From the NCBI GenBank assembly GCA_016234845.1, contig JACRNP010000003.1, forward strand, positions 1 to 37,219: DNA of 37,219 bases, read 5' to 3'. The position numbers and the translations under genes are program-made. This document shows positions 23,983-33,640 of the stretch, piece by piece; the stretch's first letter is position 1, and every line of letters begins with the position of its first letter. The notes under the pieces are model-generated. The model ran no database searches, had not been told where the DNA came from, and saw nothing but the letters and a program-made list of their open reading frames with translations. This stretch comes from Deltaproteobacteria bacterium. GTDB taxonomy: Bacteria; Desulfobacterota; Deferrimicrobia; Deferrimicrobiales; Deferrimicrobiaceae.

Positions 23983-24780
23983 ATGAACGAGGACCGGACC
24001 GATTCTTCCATGGGTTCCGTCGGCCGCCTTGCGAAAGCGGCGCGTTGGTTCCTTCCGATCGCGATCGCGCTGGCGTTGGCGGGCTGCGCGGGGGCAGGGG
24101 GAGGGAAGGCGGGAAGTTCCTCCCGCACCGGGGTGGCGGGCGTGATCTGCTCCCCGGCCGAAGGGGTTTACGTCTACGTCTACAAGAAGGGGGCCGACCC
24201 GTACGGCCCCGCCGACGTGATCCTTCCCGCTCCCACGTTCGCCGACGGAGCCTATTCCGTTGAGCTTCCTCCCGGGGAGTACACCCTCGTCGCCAGGCGT
24301 CGGTCGAACCAGGACAGCGCGGGACCCCTCTCGGCCGGAGACCAGCGGAGCGATCCCGTTGACGTCACGGTCGCCGCCGAAAGGGTCGCGCGCAGCAACC
24401 TGGTGCTGAACGTCAAGGAGGACTCGGAACTCCGGTCGTTCGTTCCCCCGAAGGAGTGGTCGACGATCATCGCGGGGACGGTGAAGGACGCGGACGGCAA
24501 GCCGCTCGCGGGCGCCAGGGTCCACGTCTACACGTATGTCCAGATGTCCGAGCGGCCGAAATACGTCAGCGAGCGCACGGGACCCGACGGCAGGTACGCG
24601 GTCTTCCTCCCGAAGGGGGGGACGTATTACCTTGCGGCACGGGACCGTTTCGGCGGACCGCCGAGGATCGGGGACCTCTACGGAAGGTTCGACGAGGGGT
24701 CGATCAACCCGATGGGAGTCGTGGTACGGGACGGCGAGAAGCGGGAGGGGATCGACATATCCGTGTTCCGGGTCTGGTGA
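23983..24780 (+). CDS. Lipoprotein with two GD-Y-F type beta-sandwich modules (family member 1)
   Basis: 265 residues from ATG 23983, preceded by AGGAGGG eight bases upstream; an ATG at 23938 overlaps the permease stop but would give a less typical signal peptide. Lipobox LAGC with Cys35. Two carboxypeptidase-regulatory/CNA-B-like modules follow. Module 1 (about 50-145) contains GVYVYVYKKGADPYGPA and VELPPGEYTLVARRR. Module 2 (about 162-265) contains GTVKDADGKPLAGARVHVYTY, TGPDGRYAVFLPKGGTYYLAAR, GDLYGRFDEGSINP and the C-terminal VRDGEKREGIDISVFRVW shared with its paralogs. Function unknown; modules of this fold usually stiffen or link surface proteins. Confidence 0.85.
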   Translation: MNEDRTDSSMGSVGRLAKAARWFLPIAIALALAGCAGAGGGKAGSSSRTGVAGVICSPAEGVYVYVYKKGADPYGPADVILPAPTFADGAYSVELPPGEYTLVARRRSNQDSAGPLSAGDQRSDPVDVTVAAERVARSNLVLNVKEDSELRSFVPPKEWSTIIAGTVKDADGKPLAGARVHVYTYVQMSERPKYVSERTGPDGRYAVFLPKGGTYYLAARDRFGGPPRIGDLYGRFDEGSINPMGVVVRDGEKREGIDISVFRVW

Positions 24781-25913
24781 GATCGTCGGCCGATTCCGCC
24801 CGGCGGCGAATCCTCCTTCCGGTCGCGGGATTCCTGATCCTTGCGCTCGGGTCGTGTTCGCACGCGCAGCGGAAGGGTGGTCCGGATGCCGGGGGAGCCG
24901 GTGCGCCATCGGTCCGGACGGTCGTGCACGTCCGTGTGACCTGGCGCGAGGATCCGCTTCCGGATGCCCGGGTCGGGCTTCTCCGTTCGATCGGTGGAAC
25001 CGCCGTCGCGATCGCACGTACGGACGCGGAGGGGCGCGCGGCGTTCGACCTGTCCCCGGGCCGGTATTTCCTCGTCGCCGAGTGGCGAAGGGACTCCGAT
25101 TACGGAAGACCGATCTCCGCCGGGGACCGGTACGCGTATTTCGGCGGGAACCCCGTGTTCGTCGGCGGGGCGGGGGAGTCCCGGGAGATCTTCGTCGGGA
25201 CCGAGGAGTTCGCCGCACCTCCCGGCCAGGACGGGGAACCGGCCGGAGGGACGGGAGTCGCCGGAAGGGTGACCTCCGGGGGAGCCCCGGTGGAGGGCGC
25301 GCACGTGTTCGCCTATCTCCGGACCGACTCCGCCTTCCGGGACCTCGGGTTCGCGGCCTCCGCGCCCACCGCGTCGGACGGCTCCTTCGTCATGGAACTG
25401 CCCCCCGGGGAGTATCATGTCCTCGTCCGGAAACGTTCCGGCGGCGGTGTCGCCGGCCCGATGCGGAAGGGCGACCTGTTCGGCTACTATCCCGCCAACC
25501 CCGTATCCGTCCGTTCCGGCGGGTTCGCCAGGGTCTCGATTCCCGCCACCCTGCTGAAACTCCGCAACGTTCCGACGTACTCGCGGGATGCGCGGGCGAC
25601 GGCGTCCGTCGAGGGGAGGATCCTCGGGGCCGACGGAAAGCCGCGGGCGGGCGTGTACGCCGCGCTCTACGACAACCCCGACCTTCTCAATCGCCCGGTG
25701 CTCCTGTCCGACGTGACCGGGGCGGACGGACGGTACCGTCTTCCCGTGCCCGTTCCGGGGAAATATTTCCTCGGGGCGAGGAGCGGATACGGCGGATCGC
25801 CGTCCCCCGGGGACTATTACGGAAGGTTCGAGGGGAACGCGGACCACTCCGTTACGCTTCGGGAGGGCGACCGTCTCACCGGGGTGGACATCACCGTGAA
25901 CGAGGTCTGGTGA
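24777..25913 (+). CDS. Lipoprotein with three beta-sandwich modules (family member 2)
   Basis: 378 residues from GTG 24777 (GTGA overlap). Lipobox LGSC, Cys27. Three modules: about 40-130 (WREDPLPDARVGLLR...GDRYAYFGGNPVFV), 155-250 (GGAPVEGAHVFAYLR...MELPPGEYHVLVRKR...GDLFGYYPANPVSV) and 270-378 (LGADGKPRAGVYAALYDN...VPGKYFLGARSGYGGSP...GDYYGRFEGNADHSV...GVDITVNEVW). The first two end with a G-x-NPV motif, the last with DHSV. That order recurs in members 3 to 5. It is followed one base later by the spermidine-synthase-like gene. Confidence 0.85.
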   Translation: MRSSADSARRRILLPVAGFLILALGSCSHAQRKGGPDAGGAGAPSVRTVVHVRVTWREDPLPDARVGLLRSIGGTAVAIARTDAEGRAAFDLSPGRYFLVAEWRRDSDYGRPISAGDRYAYFGGNPVFVGGAGESREIFVGTEEFAAPPGQDGEPAGGTGVAGRVTSGGAPVEGAHVFAYLRTDSAFRDLGFAASAPTASDGSFVMELPPGEYHVLVRKRSGGGVAGPMRKGDLFGYYPANPVSVRSGGFARVSIPATLLKLRNVPTYSRDARATASVEGRILGADGKPRAGVYAALYDNPDLLNRPVLLSDVTGADGRYRLPVPVPGKYFLGARSGYGGSPSPGDYYGRFEGNADHSVTLREGDRLTGVDITVNEVW

Positions 25914-25914
25914 C

Positions 25915-28308
25915 GTGGCGGTCTTTCTCGCGGCGGCGGGGGTTCTCGCGTTCGAAGTCCTCCTGACCCGGGTTTTCTCCGTGGTGGCCTGGTACCACTT
26001 CGCGTCGATGGCGATCGCCGTAGCCATGTTCGGCCTCTCGGCGGGCGGGCTTCTCCCCTATCTGCTGCGGAAGTCCGGCAGGCTCCCCGCCGGATTTTCC
26101 GGGATCCCGCCGTCGCTGGGCGCAGCTCTTGCCGGGATGTCCGCGCTCGTGACCGCGGCGCCGTACATCGTCCTTCTCCTGTTCCGGCGATACCCCCTCT
26201 GGGCCGGCCGCCTCCTGTCCGTGTTCCACCAGCCGTACTACGAGCCGTTCCGGGCGGCGGCGCAGGCCGCTCCCGCATCGGACGCCGCCCAGATCGGGAT
26301 CCTGCTGCTCCTGTTCTCCCTGCCGTTCGTGGGCGCAGGGGCCATCTTCGCCCTTGCGTTCGCGGGGAAGGGAAACGAGGGGGAAACGTATCTCCACGTG
26401 ATGGGCGGCTCCGCCGCGGGCGTTGTCGCGTACCTGCTGGCCATGCGCGCGGGCTCCGGCCCGGCCGCGTTTCCCTTCGTCGCGGCGCTGTTCGCCCTGT
26501 CCGCGGCCGCGTTCTCCCTTCGCCGCGGGAGCGGACGCCGCGCCGCACCGGTGATCGCTTTCGCGGGGGCCGCGGCGCTCCTCGCGCTCGGGTTCCTGGA
26601 GGCGCGATACGGGTTCGCGGAGATCCGGTTCGCCCGGGGGCGGTTCGAACCCGGCATGCTGTGGACCCGTTGGGACGCCGTCTCGCGGGTCGCCGCGTAT
26701 CCGGTGTCCGGGGAGGAGTCGTCGAAGGCGTGGGGGGTAAGCCCCGCGTACACGGGGCCGGTGCCGGAGCAGGTCGGGATGGTCGTGGACGACACCGGAT
26801 ACACGGCCCTCTTCGGGGTGGGGAAGGAGCCGGATACGCTGGACGCCTTCCGGTGGAACGTGGCGTCCGCCGCGTACCACGTCCGGCCCGGGGCGTCCGC
26901 GCTGATCATCGGCCCTGGAGGAGGGAAGGATATCCTGTGCGCGTTGTCGTCGTCGGCCCGCTCGGTGACCGCCGTGGAGATGAATCCGCTCGTCGTGCAG
27001 GCGGCCGGCGAGGCGTTCGGGGAATTCACCGGGAATCCGTACGCGATGAAAAGCGTCCGGACGGTGATCGCCGAGGGGAGGAATTTCCTCGCGTCCGACC
27101 GGGAGAGGTATGACGTCCTTCAGATGACGCAGGTCTTCGGCCGCGTCCCCCCTTCCGCCGGCGCGTTCACGATGACCGAGGACCACCTCCACACGGAGGA
27201 GGCGTTCCGGTCGTACCTCGCCCATCTCCCCGACGACGGGATCCTGACGATCACCCGGTTCATCCACGAACGCCGCGTCTGGCGGCTCCTTTCCCTGTCC
27301 CGCGGCGCCCTCGCCCGTCTCGGTTCCGCCGATCCGTCGCGCCACGTGGCGGCGGTACGCGACAGGGGATTGATCAACATCATGGTCCGGCGGACGCCGT
27401 GGACGGACAAGGACCTGGCCGCGCTCCGCGGGTTCTCGGAATCGATGGGATTCCCGATCCTGTTCGCGCCCGATCGGCCGGCGGCCGGGCTTCCCGGCAG
27501 GATTCTTTCGGGGGAGGAGGGGCGCGAGGCGGGCGCGTTCGACTACTCCGCCCCTTCCGACGACCGTCCCTTCTACTACTACACGTTGCGGCCGGGATCC
27601 TTCCTGTCGCCCGCCGGCATGAAGTCGGGGGAGTTCGACGACAGGGCGGTGTCGATGCTGCGCGGATTCCTTCTCTCCGCCGGGATCCTCTGCGCGATAT
27701 TCCTCGTCGCGCCCGGGGCGCTGCTTTCACGGGGGGGTGCCGCCCGGCCCGGGATCGCGGCCCCGGCATACATGTTCCTCGTGGGGCTCGCGTTCATCGT
27801 CTGGGAGATCGTGATGATCAAGCGTCTCGCGCTCCTGTTCGGGGCGCCGGTGCTCTCCCTCGCGGTGGGGCTGCTGTTGATCCTGCTGTTTTCCGGAGCG
27901 GGAGGATTCCTGTCCGAGCGCGCCGTCCCGGGAGACCGGACGCGGTGGCTCCCCGGGGCGGCGATCGCGGCGACCGCGTACCTTTTCTTCTGCGGGCCGG
28001 AACTCGTCCGTTTCGCCGGGGCCGGGCTCCCCGCTCGCGTCGCGGTGGCTGCGGCGTACGTCCTTCCCCCGTCGATCCTGATGGGGATATTCTTCCCGGC
28101 CGGCCTGCGCAGGTACTCCTCCCCGGATTCGGGAACGACCCCGTTCCTCTTCGCCGCCAACGGCGCCGCTTCGGTCCTCGGCGCCGCGCTGACGCAGGCG
28201 CTCACGCTGAACATCGGGTACGGAGCGACCACCCTGGCGGGCGGGGTCGCGTATGCGCTGGGCGCGGCGGCGCTCGCCACCCCCGGAAAGGGGGAGGGGC
28301 TGGAATGA
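25915..28308 (+). CDS. Integral membrane protein with spermidine-synthase-like domain
   Basis: 797 residues, GTG 25915. About six to eight membrane segments occupy residues 1-230 (LAAAGVLAFEVLLTRVFSVVAWYH first). A class I methyltransferase/aminopropyltransferase fold follows at about 285-470: SALIIGPGGGKDILCAL (nucleotide loop), AVEMNPLVV (ribose-binding acidic residue Glu355), and AEGRNFLASDRERYDVLQM. A further five or six segments follow from about 580 to 790. This three-part plan occurs in bacterial 'spermine/spermidine synthase domain' membrane proteins of unknown chemistry. The typical catalytic Asp motif of soluble SpeE (D-x-x-D-P) is not seen; the position reads QMTQVFG. It may use SAM or decarboxylated SAM to modify something at the membrane. 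Confidence 0.85.
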   Translation: MAVFLAAAGVLAFEVLLTRVFSVVAWYHFASMAIAVAMFGLSAGGLLPYLLRKSGRLPAGFSGIPPSLGAALAGMSALVTAAPYIVLLLFRRYPLWAGRLLSVFHQPYYEPFRAAAQAAPASDAAQIGILLLLFSLPFVGAGAIFALAFAGKGNEGETYLHVMGGSAAGVVAYLLAMRAGSGPAAFPFVAALFALSAAAFSLRRGSGRRAAPVIAFAGAAALLALGFLEARYGFAEIRFARGRFEPGMLWTRWDAVSRVAAYPVSGEESSKAWGVSPAYTGPVPEQVGMVVDDTGYTALFGVGKEPDTLDAFRWNVASAAYHVRPGASALIIGPGGGKDILCALSSSARSVTAVEMNPLVVQAAGEAFGEFTGNPYAMKSVRTVIAEGRNFLASDRERYDVLQMTQVFGRVPPSAGAFTMTEDHLHTEEAFRSYLAHLPDDGILTITRFIHERRVWRLLSLSRGALARLGSADPSRHVAAVRDRGLINIMVRRTPWTDKDLAALRGFSESMGFPILFAPDRPAAGLPGRILSGEEGREAGAFDYSAPSDDRPFYYYTLRPGSFLSPAGMKSGEFDDRAVSMLRGFLLSAGILCAIFLVAPGALLSRGGAARPGIAAPAYMFLVGLAFIVWEIVMIKRLALLFGAPVLSLAVGLLLILLFSGAGGFLSERAVPGDRTRWLPGAAIAATAYLFFCGPELVRFAGAGLPARVAVAAAYVLPPSILMGIFFPAGLRRYSSPDSGTTPFLFAANGAASVLGAALTQALTLNIGYGATTLAGGVAYALGAAALATPGKGEGLE

Positions 28309-29396
28309 CGCCGCGTTCCGGCCTCTTCCGAACGATCGCATCGCGGATTGCGGCGGTCTCGGTCCTCCTGCTGGCCGTCGCCTGCTCCCCCCGGCAAGGA
28401 ACGGTGGAGGGTGTGGCGTCGATCGACGACGCGCCGGCGGCGGGTGCGGAGATCCAGGCGTTCGTGAAGGCTGGCGCGGAGCGGTCGGGGACGCCGTTTG
28501 CAACGGGCGCCGCCCGGGAGGACGGATTCTTCTCGCTCCCGCTCCCGCCGGGAAGCTACCACCTCGTGGCGCGCAGGACCGTCCGCGCGGAGGGGCGGGA
28601 CCGGACGTACAAGGCGGAATACTCCGGGAACCCGGTTCGCGTGTCGGGCGGCGAAACCGTGAAGGGAATTTCCTTCGCTCTCGTCGAAATGTCGTCCGGC
28701 GGATTCGTCCCGCGCCGGGGGACCGGCGTGACCGGCGCCGTAGTGATCGACGGGAAGCCGGCGAAGGGGGTGTACGTGTACGCCTACCCCGACAACGTCG
28801 GCACGGTCCGGGGCCCCTCGTACGCGGCCTTCGCGCGCGCGGGCGAGGATGGACGGTTCCGCATCGTCCTCCGGGAGGGAGCATTCCGCATCGTCGCAAG
28901 GGAGAAGGGCGGAGAGAACGAGACCGGCGCCATGTCTTCGTCCGGGAAGACGGGAGGGGACGAGGGGATCCCGGTCCGTCTCGAACCCGGATCCACCCGC
29001 GACCTGGGGAGGATCGCACTGCGCTCCCCGGACGAGGGGAAGCGGAGGCGGCGCGCCGCCGGAGGCGGGCAGGCGGCGCCGGCGGCGGAGATCCGCGGCG
29101 CCGCGGTCCGGGAGGACGGTTCCCCCGCTCCCGGGGTATACGTGATGGCGTACGCGGACCACCGGATGATCGGACGGCCATTCGCCATCTCGGGAAGGAC
29201 GGGGACCGACGGAGCGTTTATCCTGAAATTTCCGAAACCGGGGAAGTACTTCCTCGGCGCCAGGGGAGAGTACGGCGGTCCCGTCTCTCCCGGGGAACCG
29301 GTCGGGATGTTCGATGGATCGCCGGACCACGGGGTCCTGGTGCGCGACGGGGAACGGCTCGAGGGGATCCGGATCCGGGTGGCGGAGAAGTGGTGA
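28305..29396 (+). CDS. Lipoprotein with three beta-sandwich modules (family member 3)
   Basis: 363 residues from ATG 28305 (ATGA overlap). Lipobox LAVAC with Cys27. Modules: about 32-130 (GVASIDDAPAAGAEIQAFV...[12 protein letters not shown]...YSGNPVRV), 142-235 (GVTGAVVIDGKPAKGVYVYAYPDN...) and 262-363 ([67 protein letters not shown]). Module 2 has lost the NPV ending and continues into a basic stretch (KRRRRAAGGGQA) before module 3. The C-terminal signature is intact. Its stop overlaps the GTG start of the next beta-helix gene. Confidence 0.85.
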   Translation: MTPRSGLFRTIASRIAAVSVLLLAVACSPRQGTVEGVASIDDAPAAGAEIQAFVKAGAERSGTPFATGAAREDGFFSLPLPPGSYHLVARRTVRAEGRDRTYKAEYSGNPVRVSGGETVKGISFALVEMSSGGFVPRRGTGVTGAVVIDGKPAKGVYVYAYPDNVGTVRGPSYAAFARAGEDGRFRIVLREGAFRIVAREKGGENETGAMSSSGKTGGDEGIPVRLEPGSTRDLGRIALRSPDEGKRRRRAAGGGQAAPAAEIRGAAVREDGSPAPGVYVMAYADHRMIGRPFAISGRTGTDGAFILKFPKPGKYFLGARGEYGGPVSPGEPVGMFDGSPDHGVLVRDGERLEGIRIRVAEKW

Positions 29397-30607
29397 GGGA
29401 GGCGAACATCGCCCCGCTCCCCCTGGCGCTCGCCGTGGCGGTGCTGCTCTCGATGGCCGCCGCGTTCCCGGGCCACGGGAAGGAGATCGCGGGGAATCGG
29501 ACGTATTCGGGAGATCTGGTCGTCCCCAGGGGGGAGACGTGGAAGGTGCTCCCGGGCGCGGAGATCCGGTTCCGTGGAGGGAGGTGGATCGTTCGCGGGA
29601 CCCTGATCGTCGAGGGGACGGAGGCGAACCCAGTCCGCATCGTCGGAGACGACGCGTTCGACGGGCTCGACGTGCGCGGAGAGGCCGACGCCAGGTTCCG
29701 GCACGCCGTTCTCTCGGGCGGCAGGCGAGGGGCGCAGCTGACCGGCGCGGCGGCCGGATTCCGGGAGGTCCGCTTCGAGGGGAACGGGGTCGGGCTCGAC
29801 GTCGGGCAGTACGCCAGGGTCCGGGTCGACCGGTGCGTATTCGAGGGGAACGCACGGGTCGGGGTGCTGGTCAAGCGCGGCGGCGCCGCGGAGATCGCAG
29901 GGAGCCGCTTCTCGGGGGCGGGGAAAGCGGGCGTATACGCGTACGGCGCCGACAACGTGTCGCTTCGCGACTGCCGGTTCGAGCGAAACGGAACGGGTCT
30001 CCTCGCGGGGATGGCGGGCGCGCGCGTCCGGGTCGCGAAGTCGGTCTTCCACGCGAACGGCGTCGGGATCCTCGCGGAGAAGACGGCGGCGCCCGAGGTG
30101 TCGGGATCCGAGGTCACGGGGAACGGCACGGGATTCCTGTTCACCCGAAGGGCGGAAGGGACCGTCTCCGGATGCCGCATCGAGGGGAACGGAACCGGCG
30201 CGCGGGTGGAGTTCTCCTCCTACCCCGTGTTCCGGGGGAACGTCTTCCGGGGGAACCGGGATGCGGCGGTGCATCTGCGGCACCAGTCGTCGGAGTGGGA
30301 AGGCGAGGCGACGGAAGGGGACCGGGACGGCGCGTCGGGTCCGGGGGCGCCGTTCGGGCCCGGCGGCGGGTCGCGCGGAGATTTCCGGCCGCGGGATGGC
30401 GCCGGGGGGACGGCATCGAAGGGAGGTCCTCCCGGGAAGAGGGGGGGGCTGACCGGTACGGTGGATTTCCGCGGGAACGACTGGGGTGAGTCGCAGCCCC
30501 AGGTGGACGCGGGTGGAAGCGTGACCGGGATCCGCGACGGGCGCGTGGAGCCGTACTTCGAATACAGGGGGAGGAGGTACCGGATGGACACGGTGCTGCT
30601 GAAATGA
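29393..30607 (+). CDS. Secreted parallel beta-helix protein (second)
   Basis: 404 residues from GTG 29393 (GTGA overlap). A signal peptide ([21 protein letters not shown]) precedes the helix cap [38 protein letters not shown]. About ten coils follow, e.g. [26 protein letters not shown] and [33 protein letters not shown] Gly/Arg/Asp-rich linker (about 300-355) then leads to a C-terminal strand with [11 protein letters not shown]. The architecture matches the protein at 20590: cap, coils, charged linker, GN-x-WG tail. The two are probably paralogs. Role unknown, likely surface or periplasmic scaffold. Confidence 0.88.
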   Translation: MREANIAPLPLALAVAVLLSMAAAFPGHGKEIAGNRTYSGDLVVPRGETWKVLPGAEIRFRGGRWIVRGTLIVEGTEANPVRIVGDDAFDGLDVRGEADARFRHAVLSGGRRGAQLTGAAAGFREVRFEGNGVGLDVGQYARVRVDRCVFEGNARVGVLVKRGGAAEIAGSRFSGAGKAGVYAYGADNVSLRDCRFERNGTGLLAGMAGARVRVAKSVFHANGVGILAEKTAAPEVSGSEVTGNGTGFLFTRRAEGTVSGCRIEGNGTGARVEFSSYPVFRGNVFRGNRDAAVHLRHQSSEWEGEATEGDRDGASGPGAPFGPGGGSRGDFRPRDGAGGTASKGGPPGKRGGLTGTVDFRGNDWGESQPQVDAGGSVTGIRDGRVEPYFEYRGRRYRMDTVLLK

Positions 30608-31665
30608 GGCGCTTCGCGCCGCTCCTCCTCTGCCTGTTGTGCCTCGCGGAAGGTTCCAGCGCCGCCGATTTCACCGGCGTGCGGGGGCGGGTCGCCCTCA
30701 AGGGCGAGGTGATCCCGGGGGTCGTCGTGTTCGCCTTCGGCGATTTCGGAAAGGGGATTGCCGGCCACGCGGCGGCGCGGTCGGCGGGGACGAACGCGGA
30801 AGGGATCTACGAGCTGTCCCTTCCGCCCGGGAGCTACCACCTGGTCGCCGCGAAAACCGCGTCCGCGTCGCTTGCCGGGGTGAAGGAAGGGGACCTCTTC
30901 TGCTTCTACGGGGGGAACCCGGTCCGGGTCGAACAGGATCGGGCAACCAACGTGGGGTTCAACCTGGTCCGGGTCGGGAGCGACCCGCCATCCGACATGC
31001 CGTACGGTGTGGAGGGTACGGTGTTCGACGAGAACGGGGTTCCGCTCGCCGGCGCGACCGTCTACTTCTACGAATCCCCTGCGGGCGGATTCAAGGGAAT
31101 CCCGGGGTTCTTCGCGCGGACCGGGCAGGACGGCACCTTCCGGGCGCGACTGAAGAAAGGGACATTCTTCGCCGTGGCGCGCAAGCGCGAATCGGGGGAC
31201 CTGTTCGGCCCGACGCAGGTGGGAGACCGCTTCGCCTACTACGTCCGGAACCCGATCACGCTTCCGGAGGGCGGGGGCGCGAAAGGGATCCGGCTGGACG
31301 CGGTCCGCCGCCTGTCGATGCTGGAGACGTTCGAGGGAATTCCGGCGTCGTCCCGGGGGATCCCGCTCCGTGTCCGTGTCGTAGATCCGGCCGGGAAACC
31401 GGTTGCCGGCGTCCGCGTTCTCGCGTACCCCAACCGGGAGATGTTCGGCCACCCGGCGTACGTGTCCGGCAAGAGCGGAGCGGACGGGTTGGCGGAATTC
31501 ACCGTCGCCGAAGAAGGGACGTTCCACCTCCTCGCGCGGGAAAACCTGGGCGGTCCGGCCGAAGGGGAGTTGTACGGCAAATACGCGGGCACGAAGGACC
31601 ACTCCGTCGAGGTGACGCGCGAAGGAGCGCCGGGGGCGTTCGAAATCGTGGTGGAGCGGAAATGA
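30604..31665 (+). CDS. Secreted protein with three beta-sandwich modules (family member 4)
   Basis: 353 residues, ATG 30604 (ATGA overlap). The N-terminal signal [19 protein letters not shown] fits cleavage by signal peptidase I and has no lipobox, so unlike its paralogs this one is probably soluble in the periplasm or secreted. Modules: about 24-120 ([44 protein letters not shown]), 133-235 ([44 protein letters not shown]) and 253-353 ([50 protein letters not shown]). All three modules preserve the family endings, making it the cleanest example. Confidence 0.86.
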   Translation: MRRFAPLLLCLLCLAEGSSAADFTGVRGRVALKGEVIPGVVVFAFGDFGKGIAGHAAARSAGTNAEGIYELSLPPGSYHLVAAKTASASLAGVKEGDLFCFYGGNPVRVEQDRATNVGFNLVRVGSDPPSDMPYGVEGTVFDENGVPLAGATVYFYESPAGGFKGIPGFFARTGQDGTFRARLKKGTFFAVARKRESGDLFGPTQVGDRFAYYVRNPITLPEGGGAKGIRLDAVRRLSMLETFEGIPASSRGIPLRVRVVDPAGKPVAGVRVLAYPNREMFGHPAYVSGKSGADGLAEFTVAEEGTFHLLARENLGGPAEGELYGKYAGTKDHSVEVTREGAPGAFEIVVERK

Positions 31666-32750
31666 GATCGAGCCTGTCCGCCCGCGCCCGGATTCTGGCG
31701 GTATCCGCGTCGTGCCTGCTGGTCGTTTCCTGCGCCGGCGCGCCGCCGGCGAGGGAGGCCCCGGTGCTTTCCGGGAGGGTCACTTTCCGCGGCGCGCCGG
31801 TACCCGGGGCCGTGGTGACGCTTCTCCGGACGTACGACCCGGCCGGCAAATCCGCGAGTCCATCGGTACGATCGTCGGGTGACGGAGGATTCCGGGCGGA
31901 AGTGCGGCCGGGGAGCTATTACGTGGTGGCGGAAGGCGCGTACGAGGGCGCCCCGGTGTTCGCCTTCTCCGGGCAGAACCCGGTGCGCCTCGAGTCCGGG
32001 TCGCGGTGGCTCGGGATGAAGGCGGTCCCGGCGGAAATTCCGGCGATGCTGCCCGGGAAGCCGGGGCGAGGCGCCGTGGCCGCCGGAGAGCTTGTCTTTC
32101 GCGGGGCGCCCGTGGAAAACGCATACGTGTACGTCTATTCCTCCCCGGACTCGCTCTTCAAGGGGATGGGAATGGCGATGAGCGCCCCCACGGGCCCGGG
32201 TGGGACGTTCGAGATCGAGAACCTTCCCGAGTCCACGTACTATCTCGTGGCGAGGAGACGCGGGGAAGGGGGGATGACCGGTCCGCTGGAGAAGGGGGAC
32301 CTGTACGGGTTCTACCCGGGGAACCCTGTATATTTGAAGGATGCGACGGTGACCCGCCTGCGGCTGGAGCTGGTGGAAAAGGAGAAGGAGCTGGCCTACT
32401 CCGAGGTGACGTCGGGGACGGAGACCGTGCTGCGGGGGAAGGTGGTCGACCGGACCGGCAGGCCGCAGGCGGGAGTGTACGCGTTCGTGTACGACGACCG
32501 CGTCTTCGGGCACCAGCGCCCGTACGGCCATTCCGGGCGGACCGGCCCGGACGGGTCGTTCGCCATCTACCTGGACCGGCCCGGAACGTTCTACCTGGGC
32601 GCGCGGGAGCGGTTCGGCGACTCGCCCCGGCCCGGCGAGCGGTTCGGGTTCTACGACGGCACGCCGGACCACGCGGTGTCGGCCGTCGCGGGGATCGCCC
32701 GGGAAGGGTTGACGGTCGTGGTCGAGCCGATCCTTCCGGAGGGGAAGTGA
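31662..32750 (+). CDS. Lipoprotein with three beta-sandwich modules (family member 5)
   Basis: 362 residues, ATG 31662 (ATGA overlap). Lipobox VVSC with Cys24. Modules: about 35-125 ([41 protein letters not shown]), 140-240 ([52 protein letters not shown]) and 262-355 ([50 protein letters not shown]). Module 2 is strikingly similar to module 2 of member 2. Stop overlaps the GTG of a beta-helix lipoprotein. Confidence 0.86.
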   Translation: MRSSLSARARILAVSASCLLVVSCAGAPPAREAPVLSGRVTFRGAPVPGAVVTLLRTYDPAGKSASPSVRSSGDGGFRAEVRPGSYYVVAEGAYEGAPVFAFSGQNPVRLESGSRWLGMKAVPAEIPAMLPGKPGRGAVAAGELVFRGAPVENAYVYVYSSPDSLFKGMGMAMSAPTGPGGTFEIENLPESTYYLVARRRGEGGMTGPLEKGDLYGFYPGNPVYLKDATVTRLRLELVEKEKELAYSEVTSGTETVLRGKVVDRTGRPQAGVYAFVYDDRVFGHQRPYGHSGRTGPDGSFAIYLDRPGTFYLGARERFGDSPRPGERFGFYDGTPDHAVSAVAGIAREGLTVVVEPILPEGK

Positions 32751-33640
32751 CACCGCGCCGCGCCGCCCGCATCCTTCCCATCCTCCTCGCCTGCGGAATC
32801 GCCGCGTGCGCCGGGGCGGGGAAGATGCCGGGGGGGAGGCTCCCGGCCGACGGGATCGCCCTGCCGATCCGCGGGCTCGCGGGCGACGAGACGTGGAGCG
32901 GCGAAGTCCGCATCCGGGGGTCGGTCGTCGTCCCCCGCGGGGTCACGCTGACGATCGCGCCGGGCACCGTCGTCCGCTTCGAGAGGATCGACGTGGATGG
33001 AGACGGAATCGGCGATTCGGAGCTGTACGTCGAGGGGAACCTCCTGGCCGAGGGGACGCCGGGGAGTCCGATCCGGTTCACGTCGGCGGAGAGGAATCCG
33101 TCCCCGCGCGACTGGAAGTACCTGTTCGTCAACCTGAGCCGCAGGACGGTCCTCTCCCGGTGCGTGTCCGAGTACGCGTTCTCGGGAATCCAGATCCACT
33201 TCTCCCGCGCCACCGTCACCCGCTCCGTTTTCCGCCGGTGCGTGGACGGGTTCCGCTTCTCGACCGCGGAAGGGGTCTTCTCCAGGAACCGGATGACGGA
33301 GAACGTGTACGGGGTCCGTTACGAGGAGCGCAACTCCACCGCGACCCTGTCGCGCAACGTCATCACGGGGAACAAGGTCGGGATCTTCTGCGTGATGGAG
33401 TCGACGGGGAAGGTGGCGATCCGGGAGAACCGGATCCACGGGAACGCCGACTACGACTTCAAGCTGGGAAACCGCCAGCGGGCGGACATCCCGGCGGCGG
33501 GGAACTGGTGGGGTACGACCGACCCCGCCGCGATCCGCGCGCGGATCTTCGACCGGGGGGTGGAACCCGACCTCGGAGTAGTCCTCTTCGAGCCGTTCCT
33601 CGCGGCGCCGCCGCCGGACGACGGCGGGTACGGGACGTGA
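32747..33640 (+). CDS. Beta-helix lipoprotein (third)
   Basis: 297 residues from GTG 32747 (GTGA overlap). Lipobox IAAC at about residue 21. The cap is ETWSGEVRIRGSVVVPRGVTLTIAPGTVVRFERIDVDGDGIGDSELYVEGNLLAEG, including a DVDGDGIGD loop that looks Ca2+-binding. Coils such as FRRCVDGFRFSTAEGVFSRNRMTEN and LSRNVITGNKVGIFCVMESTG follow. The tail GNWWGTTDPAAIRARIFDRG...LGVVLFEPFL is typical of NosD-like beta-helix proteins. It differs from the two larger proteins in being membrane-anchored and shorter. Confidence 0.88.
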   Translation: MTPRRAARILPILLACGIAACAGAGKMPGGRLPADGIALPIRGLAGDETWSGEVRIRGSVVVPRGVTLTIAPGTVVRFERIDVDGDGIGDSELYVEGNLLAEGTPGSPIRFTSAERNPSPRDWKYLFVNLSRRTVLSRCVSEYAFSGIQIHFSRATVTRSVFRRCVDGFRFSTAEGVFSRNRMTENVYGVRYEERNSTATLSRNVITGNKVGIFCVMESTGKVAIRENRIHGNADYDFKLGNRQRADIPAAGNWWGTTDPAAIRARIFDRGVEPDLGVVLFEPFLAAPPPDDGGYGT

